64,000 bases of DNA from Brassica napus. Its lineage: Eukaryota; Streptophyta; Magnoliopsida; Brassicales; Brassicaceae. Within the stretch, counting starts at the first letter, position 1; every line of letters starts with the position of its first letter. A program made the translations under genes and the position numbers. The notes under the pieces are model-generated. The model ran no database searches and was not told the DNA's origin. It saw only the letters and a program-made list of their open reading frames with translations. Of the stretch, positions 12,340-24,427 are shown one piece after another. The stretch covers positions 27,256,137-27,320,136 of the forward strand of contig NC_063450.1 of the NCBI RefSeq assembly GCF_020379485.1, read 5' to 3'.

Positions 12340-14189
12340 TCATGAAGATGAAGCTAGTGTATCTATTACACTTCGGACTAGTGAAACATCACAACTTATT
12401 TGAAGAGGAAGACGACCTTCTCTATCGAGCGTAGCTTTTTTCATATGTGGGATTTTATATTTGTTTTCCCCTCCAACTTTCATGATAACTTTCATGCAAG
12501 TTTGAAGGGTCAAAAAAAAAATTTACCCTTTCTGTGGGGTATTCATCAAATGAATCTTCCACGGCATGAACAAGAGCTTCTACGGTATTCGGACATGCTT
12601 GGTGTTGTAGTGATTGGATCGCACTAAAAAAACTCAGATCTAAAATATTTAAATAAGGTGAATTTGGTGGCTGGCACATTAAACGTATATCAAACCGTTT
12701 TTAGACGCAGCTTCTTGAAATTCTTTATCATCGCTTCCAACATGCGTCCTAGCATTGTCTTGTTGAATGAAAATAGTCTTCTCCCGATCTTCAATTGGCC
12801 ATCTTTCATGAATTATCGGAATAACCTTTTCAATCAAATACGCTTTTATATCTTCTCTTTTGATGGAGGTTAATGCTTTTAGCTCTAAAGTTCCGGCTTC
12901 TCGGTTTTTTACTTCGCCTTTGAGCTGGTTGAAGGGTGACAAAAGGAAATATTCCTATTTTTCCAGAAAATGTCTCATTTCCTTCATCGTCAAATCTTGG
13001 TCGAGCCATCACCGCTAAAAACATAACTTTCGTAATGTGGTTCTTACTTTGACCTGTACGATGAGGCACCTCTTCTTCGGGAACCACATAATACTTCTCT
13101 GTTTTCTTTGTCATGTAAAACCATTTTTCGTCAATACGTACAATATTGTACATATCAACGAATTTTGGTTCATGAGCCAAAGTGTCCTTTTCCAACATAG
13201 ACAAACAGAACATCAATCTAGCTCTCATATTCTCATCACTTAAACCTGGTTTGATAGCATTAGTATGGCGTCAAAGGATACCTTCTTTGACACGTTTATG
13301 TAATGTCGAAGTAGCAATGCCCAAACCCATTGAAAGCGACCGTAGTGACGTTCTCTTGCGAAACGGAATTTCCATAACTTGATTTAAATCAAGTGGAATT
13401 TTCTTACGACCACAGTGTCCGGTTTTTTTGTGCGATACATTGACTTCTTCATCATTTGAAGTGTCTTTTGCCTGTTTCCATATCCTTTGCACTGTTCGGA
13501 TAGGTACCAAAAACAAATCAGAAACTTCCCGCGTAGTATCTTTCTCTAGTTCTCCATTTTGACTTCTCTCCAACAAAGCATTATATATTGCCCATCTTTC
13601 TGTGTTTGAGATATTCAACATTTTGCCGTTTGGAAGTTCTGTTTGATCATCAATATCTGCATATTAATATAAAAATAGAAAAACTTAGGAAAACAATATC
13701 TGCAAGACTGAAACATAAGAACGACACATGTATATTTGTACATAGAAACATACTCGGTACACAACTTTTCATCGATATTGCAAGAAAACTATCAAAACAA
13801 GTAGAAATAACTGTGTGGGGTAACTTTTAATCAAATTGCACATACACAGCAAAAACAAACAAAAATAGCAGCCTTTGTTGACTAATCTATGAAAACTTAT
13901 GTACACAAATCACAAATATAACTAAAAGTAAAATTTTATTTAAGGCACTATTGATCGTAAACTTATTTGAACAGCAAAGTGTTGACCAAACAAAAATTAT
14001 AACAGAAAAATTACCTGGATCTATTTCGGTAAAACAATCGTTGGAGGCAATTTGATCGATCGCATTAGCTTCATCATCTTCATTATTGAATACTATTATT
14101 TCTTCATCAGTAGGAGTTTGATTTAGATCAAACAAAAACTCACTTTCATTACTTGTAAATGGAAGGTTTAGATCAAAATTAGAATTCAT
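12340..14189 (-). pseudogene. MLE-1 mariner-like transposase, broken
   Basis: Exon 1 begins at the ATG at 14189 (MNSNFDLNLPFTSNESEF) and ends at a GATCCAG|GT donor near 14015. A second exon begins near 13656 and runs to a stop at 12342-12340. It carries an N-terminal helix-turn-helix (TREVSDLFLVPIRTVQRIW) and the catalytic Asp blocks IDEKWFY, IQQDNARTH and ILDLSFF. The spacing from the second to the third Asp is 39, as in plant mariner-like enzymes. Lesions are a TGA after KRVKEGIL, an extra A in a 6-A run (frameshift near 12917), and a further frameshift near 12707. The first two are shared with MLE-2, so the common parent was already defective. Confidence 0.9.
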
Positions 14190-15243
14190 GAGATAAATGG
14201 TGATTCGTTTGATTGTGTTCTGTCAATATATAATCATGATTTGTTTTAAGTTTGGCTCCAATTTTCGTTTTAATTTTTTTGTTTTCGCTCCTTGTTGAAA
14301 AATTTAAGAAGGATTTTAACACCAAAATTTTCTTGGCACATATATCTCAAATGAAGAACACAGAAACTTGACTCAAAATTAAACGAGCATTTATAAATTT
14401 CCGTATGATAGTTTGTCATTATATTGAATAGCTAAGACAAACAGAAATTGGAATCAGTAAAGTTGACCGAATAATGATAATAATAATGATTTGAAATAAA
14501 TTAGAAGCACTAAAAAAGTAACAAAAAAGGATAAAAGAGGAAAAGCAATAGTTGCCTTAATTTTTGTGAAAATGTTATAGCGTCATGTATAAACGAACGG
14601 AGGGAGTACCTTTCTCCAGCTCCTATATGCAGCTCGTTCAAGTTTCAAAAAAGCAGCAAAACCAGGCATTTATTATCAAAACCCATTTTTTACACACAAA
14701 AGCTCCTCACCCTTAGATTTATTGACATCCAATGGCTCTCAATGGTCCCTCTTTCCTATACACCCCGAGAAAACCAATTTATATTACGTTTGGTCCCCGT
14801 AAACCAGTCAGAATTAAAAATTAATACTCCCCCCGTTCGTTTATACATGACGCTATAGCCTTTTCACACAAATTAAGGCAACTATTGCTTTTCCTCTTTT
14901 ATCCTTTTTCGTTACTTTTTTAGTGCTTCTAATTTATTTCAGATCATTATTATTATCATTATTCTGTCAACTTTACTGATCCCAATTTCTGTTTGTCTTA
15001 GCTCTTCAATATAATGACAAACTATCATACGAAAATTTATAAATGCTCGTTTAATTTTGAGTCAAGTTTCTGTGTTCTTCATTTGAGATATACGTGCAAA
15101 GAAAATTTTAGTGTTAAAATCCTTCTTATATTTTTCAACAAGGAGCGAAAACAAAAAATTTAAAACGAAAATTGGAGCCAAACTTAAAACAAATCATGAT
15201 TATATATTGACATAACACAATCAAACGAATCACCATTTATCTC

Positions 15244-17095
15244 ATGAATTCTAATTTTGATCTAAACCTTCCATTTACAAGTAATGAAAGTGAGTTTTTG
15301 TTTGATCTAAATCAAACTCCTACTGATGAAGAAATAATAGTATTCAATAATGAAGATGATGAAGCTAATGCGATCGATCAAATTGCCTCCAACGATTGTT
15401 TTACCGAAATAGATCCAGGTAATTTTTCTGTTATAATTTTTGTTTGGTCAACACTTTGCTGTTCAAATAAGTTTACGATCAATAGTGCCTTAAATAAAAT
15501 TTTACTTTTAGTTATATTTGTGATTTGTGTACACAAGTTTTCATAGATTAGTCAACAAAGGCTGCTATTTTTGTTTGTTTATGCTGTGTATGTGCAATTT
15601 GATTAAAAGTTACCCCACACAGTTATTTCTACTTGTTTTGATAGTTTTCTTGCAATATCGATGAAAAGTTGTGTACCGAGTATGTTTCTATGTACAAATA
15701 TACATGTGCCGTTCTTATGTTTCAGTCTTGCAGATATTGTTTTCCTAAGTTTTTCTATTTTTATATTAATATGCAGATATTGATGATCAAACAGAACTCC
15801 CAAACGGCAAAAGGTTGAATATCTCAAACACAGAAAGATGGGCAATATATAATGCTTTGTTGGAGAGAAGTCAAAATGGAGAACTAGAGAAAGATACTAC
15901 GCGGGAAGTTTCTGATTTGTTTTTGGTACCTATCCGAACAGTGCAAAGGATATGGAAACAGGCAAAAGACACTTCAAATGATGAAGAAGTCAATGTATCG
16001 CACAAAAAAACCGGACACTGTGGTCGTAAGAAAATTCCACTTGATTTAAATCAAGTTATGGAAATTCCGTTTCGCAAGAGAACGTCACTACGGTCGCTTT
16101 CAATGGGTTTGGGCATTGCTACTTCGACATTACATAAACGTGTCAAAGAAGGTATCCTTTGACGCCATACTAATGCTATCAAACCAGGTTTAAGTGATGA
16201 GAATATGAGAGCTAGATTGATGTTCTGTTTGTCTATGTTGGAAAAGGACTCTTTGGCTCATGAACCAAAATTCGTTGATATGTACAATATTGTACATATT
16301 GACGAAAAATGGTTTTACATGACAAAGAAAACAGAGAAGTATTATGTGGTTCCCGAAGAAGAGGTGCCTCATCGTACATGTCAAAGTAAGAACCACATTA
16401 CGAAAGTTATGTTTTTAGCGGTGATGGCTCGACCAAGATTTGACGATGAAGGAAATGAGACATTTTCTGGAAAAATAGGAATATTTCCTTTTGTCACCCT
16501 CCAACCAGCTCAAAGGCGAAGTAAAAAACCGAGAAGCCGGAACTTTAGAGCTAAAAGCATTAACCTCCATCAAAAGAGAAGATATAAAAGCGTATTTGAT
16601 TGAAAAGGTTATTCCGATAATTCATGAAAGATGGCCAATTGAAGATCGGGAGAAGACTATTTTCATTCAACAAGACAATGCTAGGACGCATGTTGGATGC
16701 GATGATAAAGAGTTTCAAGAAGCTGCGTCTAAAAACGGTTTTAATATACGTTTAATGTGCCAGCCACCAAATTCACCTGATCTAAATATTTTAGATCTGG
16801 GTTTTTTTAGTGCGATCCAATCACTACAACACCAAGCATGTCCGAATACCGTAGATGCTTGTTCATGCCGTGGAAGATTCATTTGATGAATACCCTACAG
16901 AAAGGGTAAATTATATTTTTTTTGACCCTTCAAACTTGCATGAAAGAGATCATGAAAGTTAGAGGGGAAAACAAATATAAAATCCCACATATGAAAAAAG
17001 CTACGTTCGATAGAGAAGGTCGTCTTCCTCTTCAAATAAGTTGTGATGTTTCACTAGTCCAAAGTGTAATAGATACACTAGCTTCATCTTCATGA
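15244..17095 (+). pseudogene. MLE-2 mariner-like transposase, broken
   Basis: Exon 1 is 15244-15418 (donor CCAG|GTAATT). Exon 2 starts near 15777 after ATGCAG and continues to a TGA at 17093-17095. The order is an acidic N terminus, helix-turn-helix near TREVSDLFLVPIRTVQ, IDEKWFY, IQQDNARTH and ILDLGFF. The conserved C-terminal end reads IPHMKKATFDREGRLP, as in soybean-type mariner transposases. A TGA after KRVKEGIL (near 16159), an extra A near 16530 and frameshifts between about 16850 and 16945 prevent translation. It keeps the third-Asp region better than MLE-1. Confidence 0.9.
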
Positions 17096-17511
17096 TTTTG
17101 TTAAATTGTTGAACTATCGTTGGAGTTTTTTTATTTATTCAGATTTCTTGTGGTTTTATTATATATATTAATGTTTTTTAATTGAATAATTTTTTTGTTA
17201 TTTTTTATTTTACATAAAATTGTTTTGTGAATAAAAATTGAATAAAATACCTTAACAACGACTAGACAAAAAACCTTTGTCAAACATAATTTGTCACTTC
17301 ATTATAAACAAAAAGACATTTATCAAAATTAACAAATATGGATAGATCTTAAATTTAACATATCGAGTTCTTAAAATAATTTTCCATTAGTAAAGTTTTA
17401 TTAAAAAAAATAGAACAAATGAATAAAAAAAATGTAGACTTGCGAAATTATATTTCACATATTTATTCTTACTAAATAACTTCCAATAATACAATAGAAT
17501 AAGATTTGGAT

Positions 17512-17712
17512 TTAAAAAGAATGTGGGAGATAAATCTTCAACATTTCAAGTATGATTTCTTCAGTTGCTATGTCAGGGTGAAGTTCCCCTTCATCATAGA
17601 AGAACAACTCATTCAAATCGAAGTCGTGATTGAAACGGAAAAAAATCTTGTAAACTGGTAGATCATCTTTATCTTTGGTCTCCTCTTTCTCGTTGATCTC
17701 TCCATTCTTCAT
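17512..17712 (-). CDS. Small conserved ORF of MLE-2, unknown function
   Basis: This 66-residue frame is convergent with the transposase. It shares MKNGEINEKEETKDK, DLPVYKIFF and the FFYDEGELHPDIATEEI block with the frame in MLE-1, but ends differently (ILEMLKIYLPHSF). No known domain is recognised. Conservation in two copies of one young element is weak evidence for function. Confidence 0.35.
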   Translation of the reverse strand: MKNGEINEKEETKDKDDLPVYKIFFRFNHDFDLNELFFYDEGELHPDIATEEIILEMLKIYLPHSF

Positions 17713-18190
17713 TTTTGTGTATAAGCTTAGTAGAGAATAAAAATAGCATATGGATTAAATAGTGGAGCGATGAAGTTTTATAATTAATTTTTTGTATTGA
17801 CTCTATTGACTGAAAATGTTAACTTCTTGTAAAAAGTGTAGAGTACGAGTTAATTCCACCGAGTTAATTCCACTGAAACTTGAACTGAAAAATATGTGGA
17901 ATGTATAAGGGGTAAATAAAGTCTTTTATCATTATGTTATTCATAGTTTTCAGAAAACGTCAAGTATTTTGATACTCCAGAAAAGATCTAAAACGTCATG
18001 TATAAATGAACGGAGGAAGTAAAACTCTAACGATGTTCATGTTTCTGTTCAGCGAGCAAGGGACAGAATGGTCCAAATGTGATGAGTGATGAGAGAAAGC
18101 ATCCATCCAATAACATGTGCCTTGACATGTCAAAAAAGTGCAAAATATGTTCCATTATGAAACGGACTCTTTATTTGCACGCCACACCAA

Positions 18191-18419
18191 GCGTCAGCGT
18201 GACAAAAGCAAATAAAAGTTATTCAACGAGATGTAGTGGACATTAAAACGGGCTTTATAGGGGTCTAAAGATAAACTGGGCTGATAATAAAGTAAGCCCA
18301 CAAGCACTAGATTACGCCCTTTTCATCATATTTCTTCGTAGCCACTGAAAAAAAAGGTAAAGAGTATCGCCGCTGCACTGTCTAAAAGGGTTGTTTCGTA
18401 GGAAGAAGAAGAAGGTATA
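18191..18419 (+). promoter_or_regulatory. Promoter/5' leader of the alpha-NAC gene
   Basis: The stretch between copy A of the duplication and the NAC start carries several GGGCT/AGCCCA words (about 18249, 18278 and 18295). These resemble the site II (TGGGCY) elements common in promoters of plant translation-related genes. A clear TATA box was not identified. The promoter directly abuts the duplicated, TE-filled segment, so its distal part may have been replaced. Confidence 0.5.
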
Positions 18420-19411
<992 letters not shown>

Positions 19412-19485
19412 GTTGAGTTCTCGCACTTGTCCTCTTTTCATTATTAAACGTCTCATTTCTCGAACATTGTTTGTGTTCCGCCACT

Positions 19486-20045
19486 TTAAACGCTATTTTT
19501 CTCCTCTACTTTAGAGTCACAGTTGCACAAGTACCACATGATGATAACTTGTTTGTCACTGAACTTAATCTCCTGCTTTAAACAATCTCGATGTTTAGTG
19601 AGGCTTGCTTGTTTCTTTTGTCGATCATCCCATCTGATACAATGATAAAAACCAACTTTTTCTGTTAGAAAGAAAGAAACCTCTTGTGTATCATTGGTGA
19701 GGAGATGGGGATAACAGATTAATGAATGAGTAGTTACCATATCTGTGCTTTTCTGTTCAGCTCATCATTCACTAAGTTTCTCTCTACCAAACATGTGGAG
19801 GAGAGCACCTTAGAGGTCTAGGCTCAAAAACTTGAAGAGTGATAGGGGAAAGTCGGATTGTTCTCTAGGCTTAGAGGTCTGCTACTTCTGAAGAAGCCAA
19901 CCAAGCTCGTTCAAGAAGCACACAATCTCTTCTCTTGATGTGGGACAGCGATCAAGGTCTACGCTTGTTCTTCTGTTATATCTTCGACTTTTGGGGTGAA
20001 ACTCCTCTTCGAGGCGATGTAACTCTTTGCAGATGGATGCATTGG
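19486..20045 (-). pseudogene. SPL14-like (SQUAMOSA promoter-binding-like) gene fragment
   Basis: Minus-strand translation gives [35 protein letters not shown], then QTSKPREQSDFPLSLFKFL after a stop, and later LLTNDTQEV and RQKKQASL. From memory these match, in order, the C-terminal half of the large SPL proteins (SPL14/SPL1 class, ankyrin-containing region). The SBP DNA-binding domain, most of the ankyrin part and the C-terminal membrane segment are missing. Stops and deletions break the frame. The upstream edge is fused to a LINE endonuclease near 20045. The fragment lies tail to tail with the NAC gene. Arabidopsis synteny supports the identity. Confidence 0.65.
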
Positions 20046-20493
20046 CAGTTATCGATGGAAAACTAAGTATCTCGTTGAAATCCCCGATAAGGCACCACGG
20101 TTCTTTCCTGTTGGTACCAATACGATTGAGTATTTCCCACACAGCATCACGCCCCTCTGTGGTGGGTTCGCCATATATACAAGAGAGGAAAAAAGTGTTT
20201 TCTCCAAACTGAACCAAACAGTCTATCATATTTTTATCCGCAAATTTAACATCCATCTTTATGTTTTTCTTACAAAAAAGGGCCAGACCTCCACTGAGGC
20301 CTTCTAGGTTAACAGTATATACACGATCATATCCCAACCACACCTGAATATCTACTAGATCATCCCGACAACGTTTAGTTTCCATCAAGAACATAATCTT
20401 TGGAAAGTGTTTTCTACGCATCTCTCGGAGACGTTGAATTGTTAGACCTTGAGGTCGCCCCAAGCCCTGGCAATTCCAGCTCATAATGCTCAT
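20046..20493 (-). pseudogene. LINE ORF2 endonuclease fragment
   Basis: The ORF2 ATG at 20493 overlaps the ORF1 stop (ATGA), as in many LINEs. The frame reads [14 protein letters not shown], then METKR and the GDFNE block of the endonuclease/exonuclease/phosphatase (APE-like) domain. LINE similarity ends shortly after [12 protein letters not shown], and the same frame runs without a stop into SPL14-like sequence to 19882 (203 residues in all). The domain is incomplete and would not be catalytic. Confidence 0.85.
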
Positions 20494-21963
20494 TGGGCGT
20501 TGGATAATCCCTCACTTGGGATCGTCGTAAGGCATTGCGCCTTAGGGGTTGACCTTCCACCCGTTCCTGACTCCACCTTCTTTCTCTTTTTGCTTCCTAC
20601 CTCCTGCTTACCTTCCCTCCTATCTTCCACATCTTCCTGAGATTGGTCCATCAAAGCCAGTGTTGCTGCCTTTCTGATTCCTTTTGGAGGCCGGCGCCTC
20701 ACGTACTGTTTCCTGGTGATAGTCCCGGAAGATCTAGGCTCAATAGAACCTATTTGGAAAACCGTAGGACTATCAGAATAGGATCTCTGTACACTGGCTA
20801 CATTGCTTGCATCTGAGTGGCCAATCTCAAGTATAGGGTCACTTGAGACGAACTGGGGTTTGAAAGCTTTGAAAGCCCCCGCCATGAGCTTTTCTGGCTT
20901 ATCATTTAGCTCGAAAGAGACCTTCTTCTGGCTTTTGTCTCCATAGTCAAACACCAAGCCTTTTCCTCTGTTGAGGTCACTCGTTACAATGGGGGGAGCT
21001 TCAAGGCGAAGCACAGTCCTCTGAGCTCTTGGATCTGATTCAGCTTCTCTAACCGTAGACCTCAATCTGTCCATCTTAAGGGCTCTGTCTTCCCCTGTGT
21101 TCGCAACCATGTATCTTCTCATTTCCTCAAGCACTTCTTTTGCAATTTCTGGTCTTCCTGAGAGTGGATCCAGACCCACCTGCGTCTCATCCAAGACGCC
21201 AAAGAGAGGGTCGTCCTTGGTTAGGGTCACAGGAGTAGTAGGAACCACCATTTTAGCTTTGTTTCTCCTCGCTTGGGCTTCATCTTGATGTTTCCTCACT
21301 TCAATTGGACAGATTGTCTTTCCATGATTGAGGCGCTTGCAAGTGAAGCATCTCTTCTGAACCTGTTCATAATAAAAGTGAATGGTGGCCGTCTTTCCTC
21401 CCTTACGATTTATGACTAGACATTCTCAGCAGATTAGTGACGTTGAAGAGAACTTGGACCCGGATGTACGGCTGCGTAACCGGCTTCAGGGGGTCAAAAG
21501 CCACAACTATCACTTTTCCAATCATATCAACCAGGGTAGTTAGCGCCTCTATTGTGTAGTATTCCTCTGGTATATGACTGATCCTTACCCAAAGAGGAAA
21601 ATACTGGAGATAATCCTCCGGCGGGTTCTCAACCCAGCGTTCCAGCACCATTGCCCATTCATTAAAGGTTTGTACACCTTTTTCCAGTACGTCCAGAAGG
21701 TCATGTTCAGTGTTGAAGATGAACTGGAACCTTTCTTGGGATAAAGCTATACCCCTAACTTTCCCTTCCTTTTGCCATTTGCGAGGCATAGTAGTTATGA
21801 GCCGAGACATACGCTGACACTCCGGGTTCAAGGTTCTCCCCATGAGACTGAGGCGATTTTCCTCGACAGAAGTGAAGCCCGGTCGATCTGGCATAGTGAA
21901 GGGCTCTTCTTCTTCTTCTTCCAGAGACAGAGCCATTAAAGCCCTATCCATAGCAATAGACAT
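20490..21963 (-). pseudogene. LINE ORF1 (DUF4283 and zinc knuckle), frameshifted
   Basis: The likely start is the ATG at 21963 (MSIAMDRALMALSLEEEEEE). The upstream in-frame codons to 22143 look like leader. A DUF4283 RNA-binding block follows (WVENPPEDYLQYFPLWVRI, then LTTLVDMIGKVI). A frameshift near 21415 separates it from a CCHC knuckle, CFTCKRLNHGKTIC, around 21320-21365. The C-terminal basic, disordered region is open from 21299 to 20490. ORF1 proteins of this type bind LINE RNA; this one is broken. Confidence 0.88.
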
Positions 21964-22245
21964 CTTTTCCGGAAGATAGGTTAAATACCAATAGAAGTTA
22001 ATTTTTCCAGCTACCCAGACTTGAATGCTTGACGAACAGCTTTCAGAAACACTCAAAAGATCTTGATTTTTGAGCAAAACCACTTGAATTCCGTAAAAGA
22101 GGGTATGAAGAGGTAAATAAAAACGTGTTTTAACCACCTCCACTCACCAAAGACGTATTAAAATACTCTTTCTACTGACAGAAAACTTTAACCCACTTGG
22201 GGTTCCTTGAGAGCAAATTCTCACTCCTCTCTCTAAAAAGTATTC

Positions 22246-22332
22246 TGTTAGTTACACTTAAAAGGAATGAAATCGTTAAAATTTTATATTATGGGGAACG
22301 GGAATATAAGCTTTGACTAGTAGTAACAAAAT
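22246..22332 (+). repeat. 87-bp block, identical to 59070-59156
   Basis: Every base from TGTTAGTTACACTT to AGTAGTAACAAAAT matches the block downstream of BRR2 in the same orientation. It sits exactly between the LINE 5' end and the start of duplicated segment B. Confidence 0.95.
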
Positions 22333-24427
22333 GAATTTTTTACATTCTAAGACACATTATGACTTATGAATTACACATATAGACACATCCAGCTAGTCAG
22401 ACACTTTATGGATGTGTATTGTCTTTCATGCCCTTAAACTAGACCAAATATCTTATCTAACCGAGAATCTTATAATTAAAAGACTATTTTTTATTTTTTG
22501 AAAAGTCACAAGTCACATATTCTCTCTTCATTCCCGATTTCAAAACTCTGATCCACTTTCAATTTCCCAAATTCCCAACTCTAATTTCGAATCCTCTCAT
22601 TCTTCCTTCATCGTCCGTCGAAGCACGCCATGAATCCAGATTGTTCGATGCTTGTTTTGTTTCCGTCATTTCCTCTCCTGCTTTCTACCCATCTTTCTCC
22701 GCTTCCCGATAATTTTCAGAAAACCCTTTTAATATCTTCAAACGAACCATGACGAAATAAAAGCCAAACAAAAAAGAGAAGAAATCCTAGACTTCTGAGG
22801 AACCAACCCCATCGCAAACCGCAGCATGAGGTTTTGTTCTTCCTATATGTTTCTTTTTTCTTTCCGAAAGTATGGTTCTGTATATCGGTTTGATCAATTG
22901 TGTCCATGTCATCGCCAGTGATCCGTAGGCTCAGTTTGCAGCTATAGACAATTGCCACCAATTTCCAGAGAATCTCCAAGATCCACGATCGTGTCTTCGT
23001 AGGCGTTTCTGGTCTCGCCACCGATGTCCAAACACTGTAATAAAATTCCAGATGTTTTATTTGCTTCATCTCTTTGAATCTATTCCAAAAGGCCATGCCT
23101 TTTTGACCTCTTCTATGGAGTCAAAACCTAGTTCTACGAGGTTGTTATTGGTAATCTATTCTTTTTGTGTTAACTGGTATATTTTTGTATGTTGGTATTC
23201 TTAACTTATGTTGCAGGGATACACATAGTAAAGTTAAGATTTCATAAAAACCCATGTTGGCTCTCTAGCTCTTGATTTGGGGCTTTTATCTATAAAATCT
23301 GGGTTTGATCAATTGTGTCTATGTCCACGTTTTATATACATCCATGTCCACTTTTTTACTCTGTCCATCAACACTTAATCGATAAATTTTTTTTTGGGAC
23401 ATTCTAAAATTCAACAACCTGGGTAGATAAAGGTTGTTCAGATGCAAAGTAGACTTGCTGTTTAATGGGTCAAAGTTTGAGACTTCGTCGGAGAATTTTA
23501 GGTTTAGGACTAAGAGATTAAAACTTTGGTCTGAACATTTTTTCATCTTTTTTGGGGTTTTGTTTGGAGGTTGTAGCGGTGGAACGACTTTTTCTCGGCT
23601 GAAGAGAACAGGGGCGGTGGTTACTAGTGGCTGGAGTTGTCTTGGTGTCTAGACGGACATGGTGCCTTTCATCCAAACCCGAGTGAACTTGGAAGGCTCT
23701 GCTCCTTGGAAGACGTGAACTCCTTGGAAGACGTGAACTCCCGAAAACCATTTAAATGCTCCGAAAGGTACAGTTTTTGGATAAATTTTCATGTTTTAGC
23801 GACTCACTATGTTTTTCCGTCTACAAAACATTTTTTGGATCAAACTCCTTGTACACAAAACAAACTTCATACATATAAATTGTAGGTTTGGAAAAAGCTA
23901 AAAAAATATATGGATTAATAAAACGCTTAAAATGATTGATGTGAACTCGTCCACACAAAAAATATGAAACATTATTTTACAATTTTTTGTTGAAAATGAG
24001 TATGTTCTTTCAAAAACCCGTCCACAAAATTTTACCTTTCTCCAGCTCCTATCTACAGCTCGTTCCAGTTTAAAAAAAAGCAGCAAAACCAGACATTTAT
24101 TATCAAAACCCACTTTTTTACACACAAAAGCTCCTCACCCTTAGATTTATTGACATCCAACGGCTCTCAATGGTCCATTTTTCGTATACACCCCGAGAAA
24201 ACTAATTTATATTATGTTTGGTCCCCACAAACCAGTCAGAATTAAAAATTAATAAAAATCTAACGATGGTCATGTTTCGGTTCAGCAAGCGAGGGGCAGA
24301 ATGGTCCAAAATGTCATGAGTCATGAGAGAAAGCATCCCTCCAATAACATGTGCCTTGACATGTAAAAAAAAGTGCAAAATATGTTCCATTATGAAACGG
24401 ACTCTTTATTTGCACGCCACACTAGGC
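22333..24427. repeat. Segmental duplication copy B (unoccupied paralogue)
   Basis: About 2.1 kb collinear with copy A, without the hAT element and both mariner-like elements. Intact target sites are at 22376-22383 (CATATAGA), 24033-24034 (TA) and 24253-24254 (TA). Small indels separate the copies, for example near 23690-23750. A pyrimidine-rich stretch with ATG near 22630 looks like a 5' gene end, but no protein family is recognised. Confidence 0.85.

Larger units (their letters stand above)
11404..14606 (-). mobile_element. Mariner-like element MLE-1 (plant DD39D type)
   Basis: This 3203-bp element has Stowaway/mariner-type inverted ends (CTCCCTCC...TTCGTTTATACATGACG) and a TA target duplication (11402-11403 and 14607-14608). 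The empty TA is at 24033-24034 in copy B. It encodes a spliced transposase on the minus strand (12340-14189) and a small convergent frame on the plus strand (11704-11895). It is nearly identical to MLE-2 but in the opposite orientation, 220 bp away. Confidence 0.95.
14827..18019 (+). mobile_element. Mariner-like element MLE-2, inverted twin of MLE-1
   Basis: This 3193-bp element begins CTCCCCCCGTTCG and ends CGAACGGAGGAAG-like (one end mutated), with a TA target duplication at 14825-14826 and 18020-18021. The empty TA is at 24253-24254 in copy B. Its sequence is nearly identical to MLE-1 along its whole length but inverted. The transposase is on the plus strand (15244-17095), and the small convergent frame is at 17512-17712. 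Confidence 0.95.
8935..18190. repeat. Segmental duplication copy A (TE-filled)
   Basis: Once three insertions (8987-9609, 11404-14606, 14827-18019) and their target duplications are removed, about 2.2 kb remains. That remainder is collinear with copy B (22333-24427). Shared blocks are 8935-8986, 9610-11403, 14607-14826 and 18020-18190. Similarity starts at a GAATTTTTT word and stops at GCACGCCACAC, where the flanks diverge. No conserved protein was recognised in the unit; its reading frames at 9870-10357 and 10616-10913 have no family I know. It may be a non-coding gene fragment or a non-autonomous mobile unit. Confidence 0.85.
20046..22245 (-). mobile_element. LINE (L1-type non-LTR) 5' part, 3' half missing
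   Basis: On the minus strand a leader (from about 22240) precedes ORF1 (21963-20490) and the start of ORF2 (20493 onward). Only the endonuclease part of ORF2 remains; reverse transcriptase, RNase H and the poly-A tail are absent. This is the reverse of the usual 5' truncation of LINEs. It therefore points to a later deletion or rearrangement that joined the LINE to the SPL14-like fragment. Confidence 0.88.
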
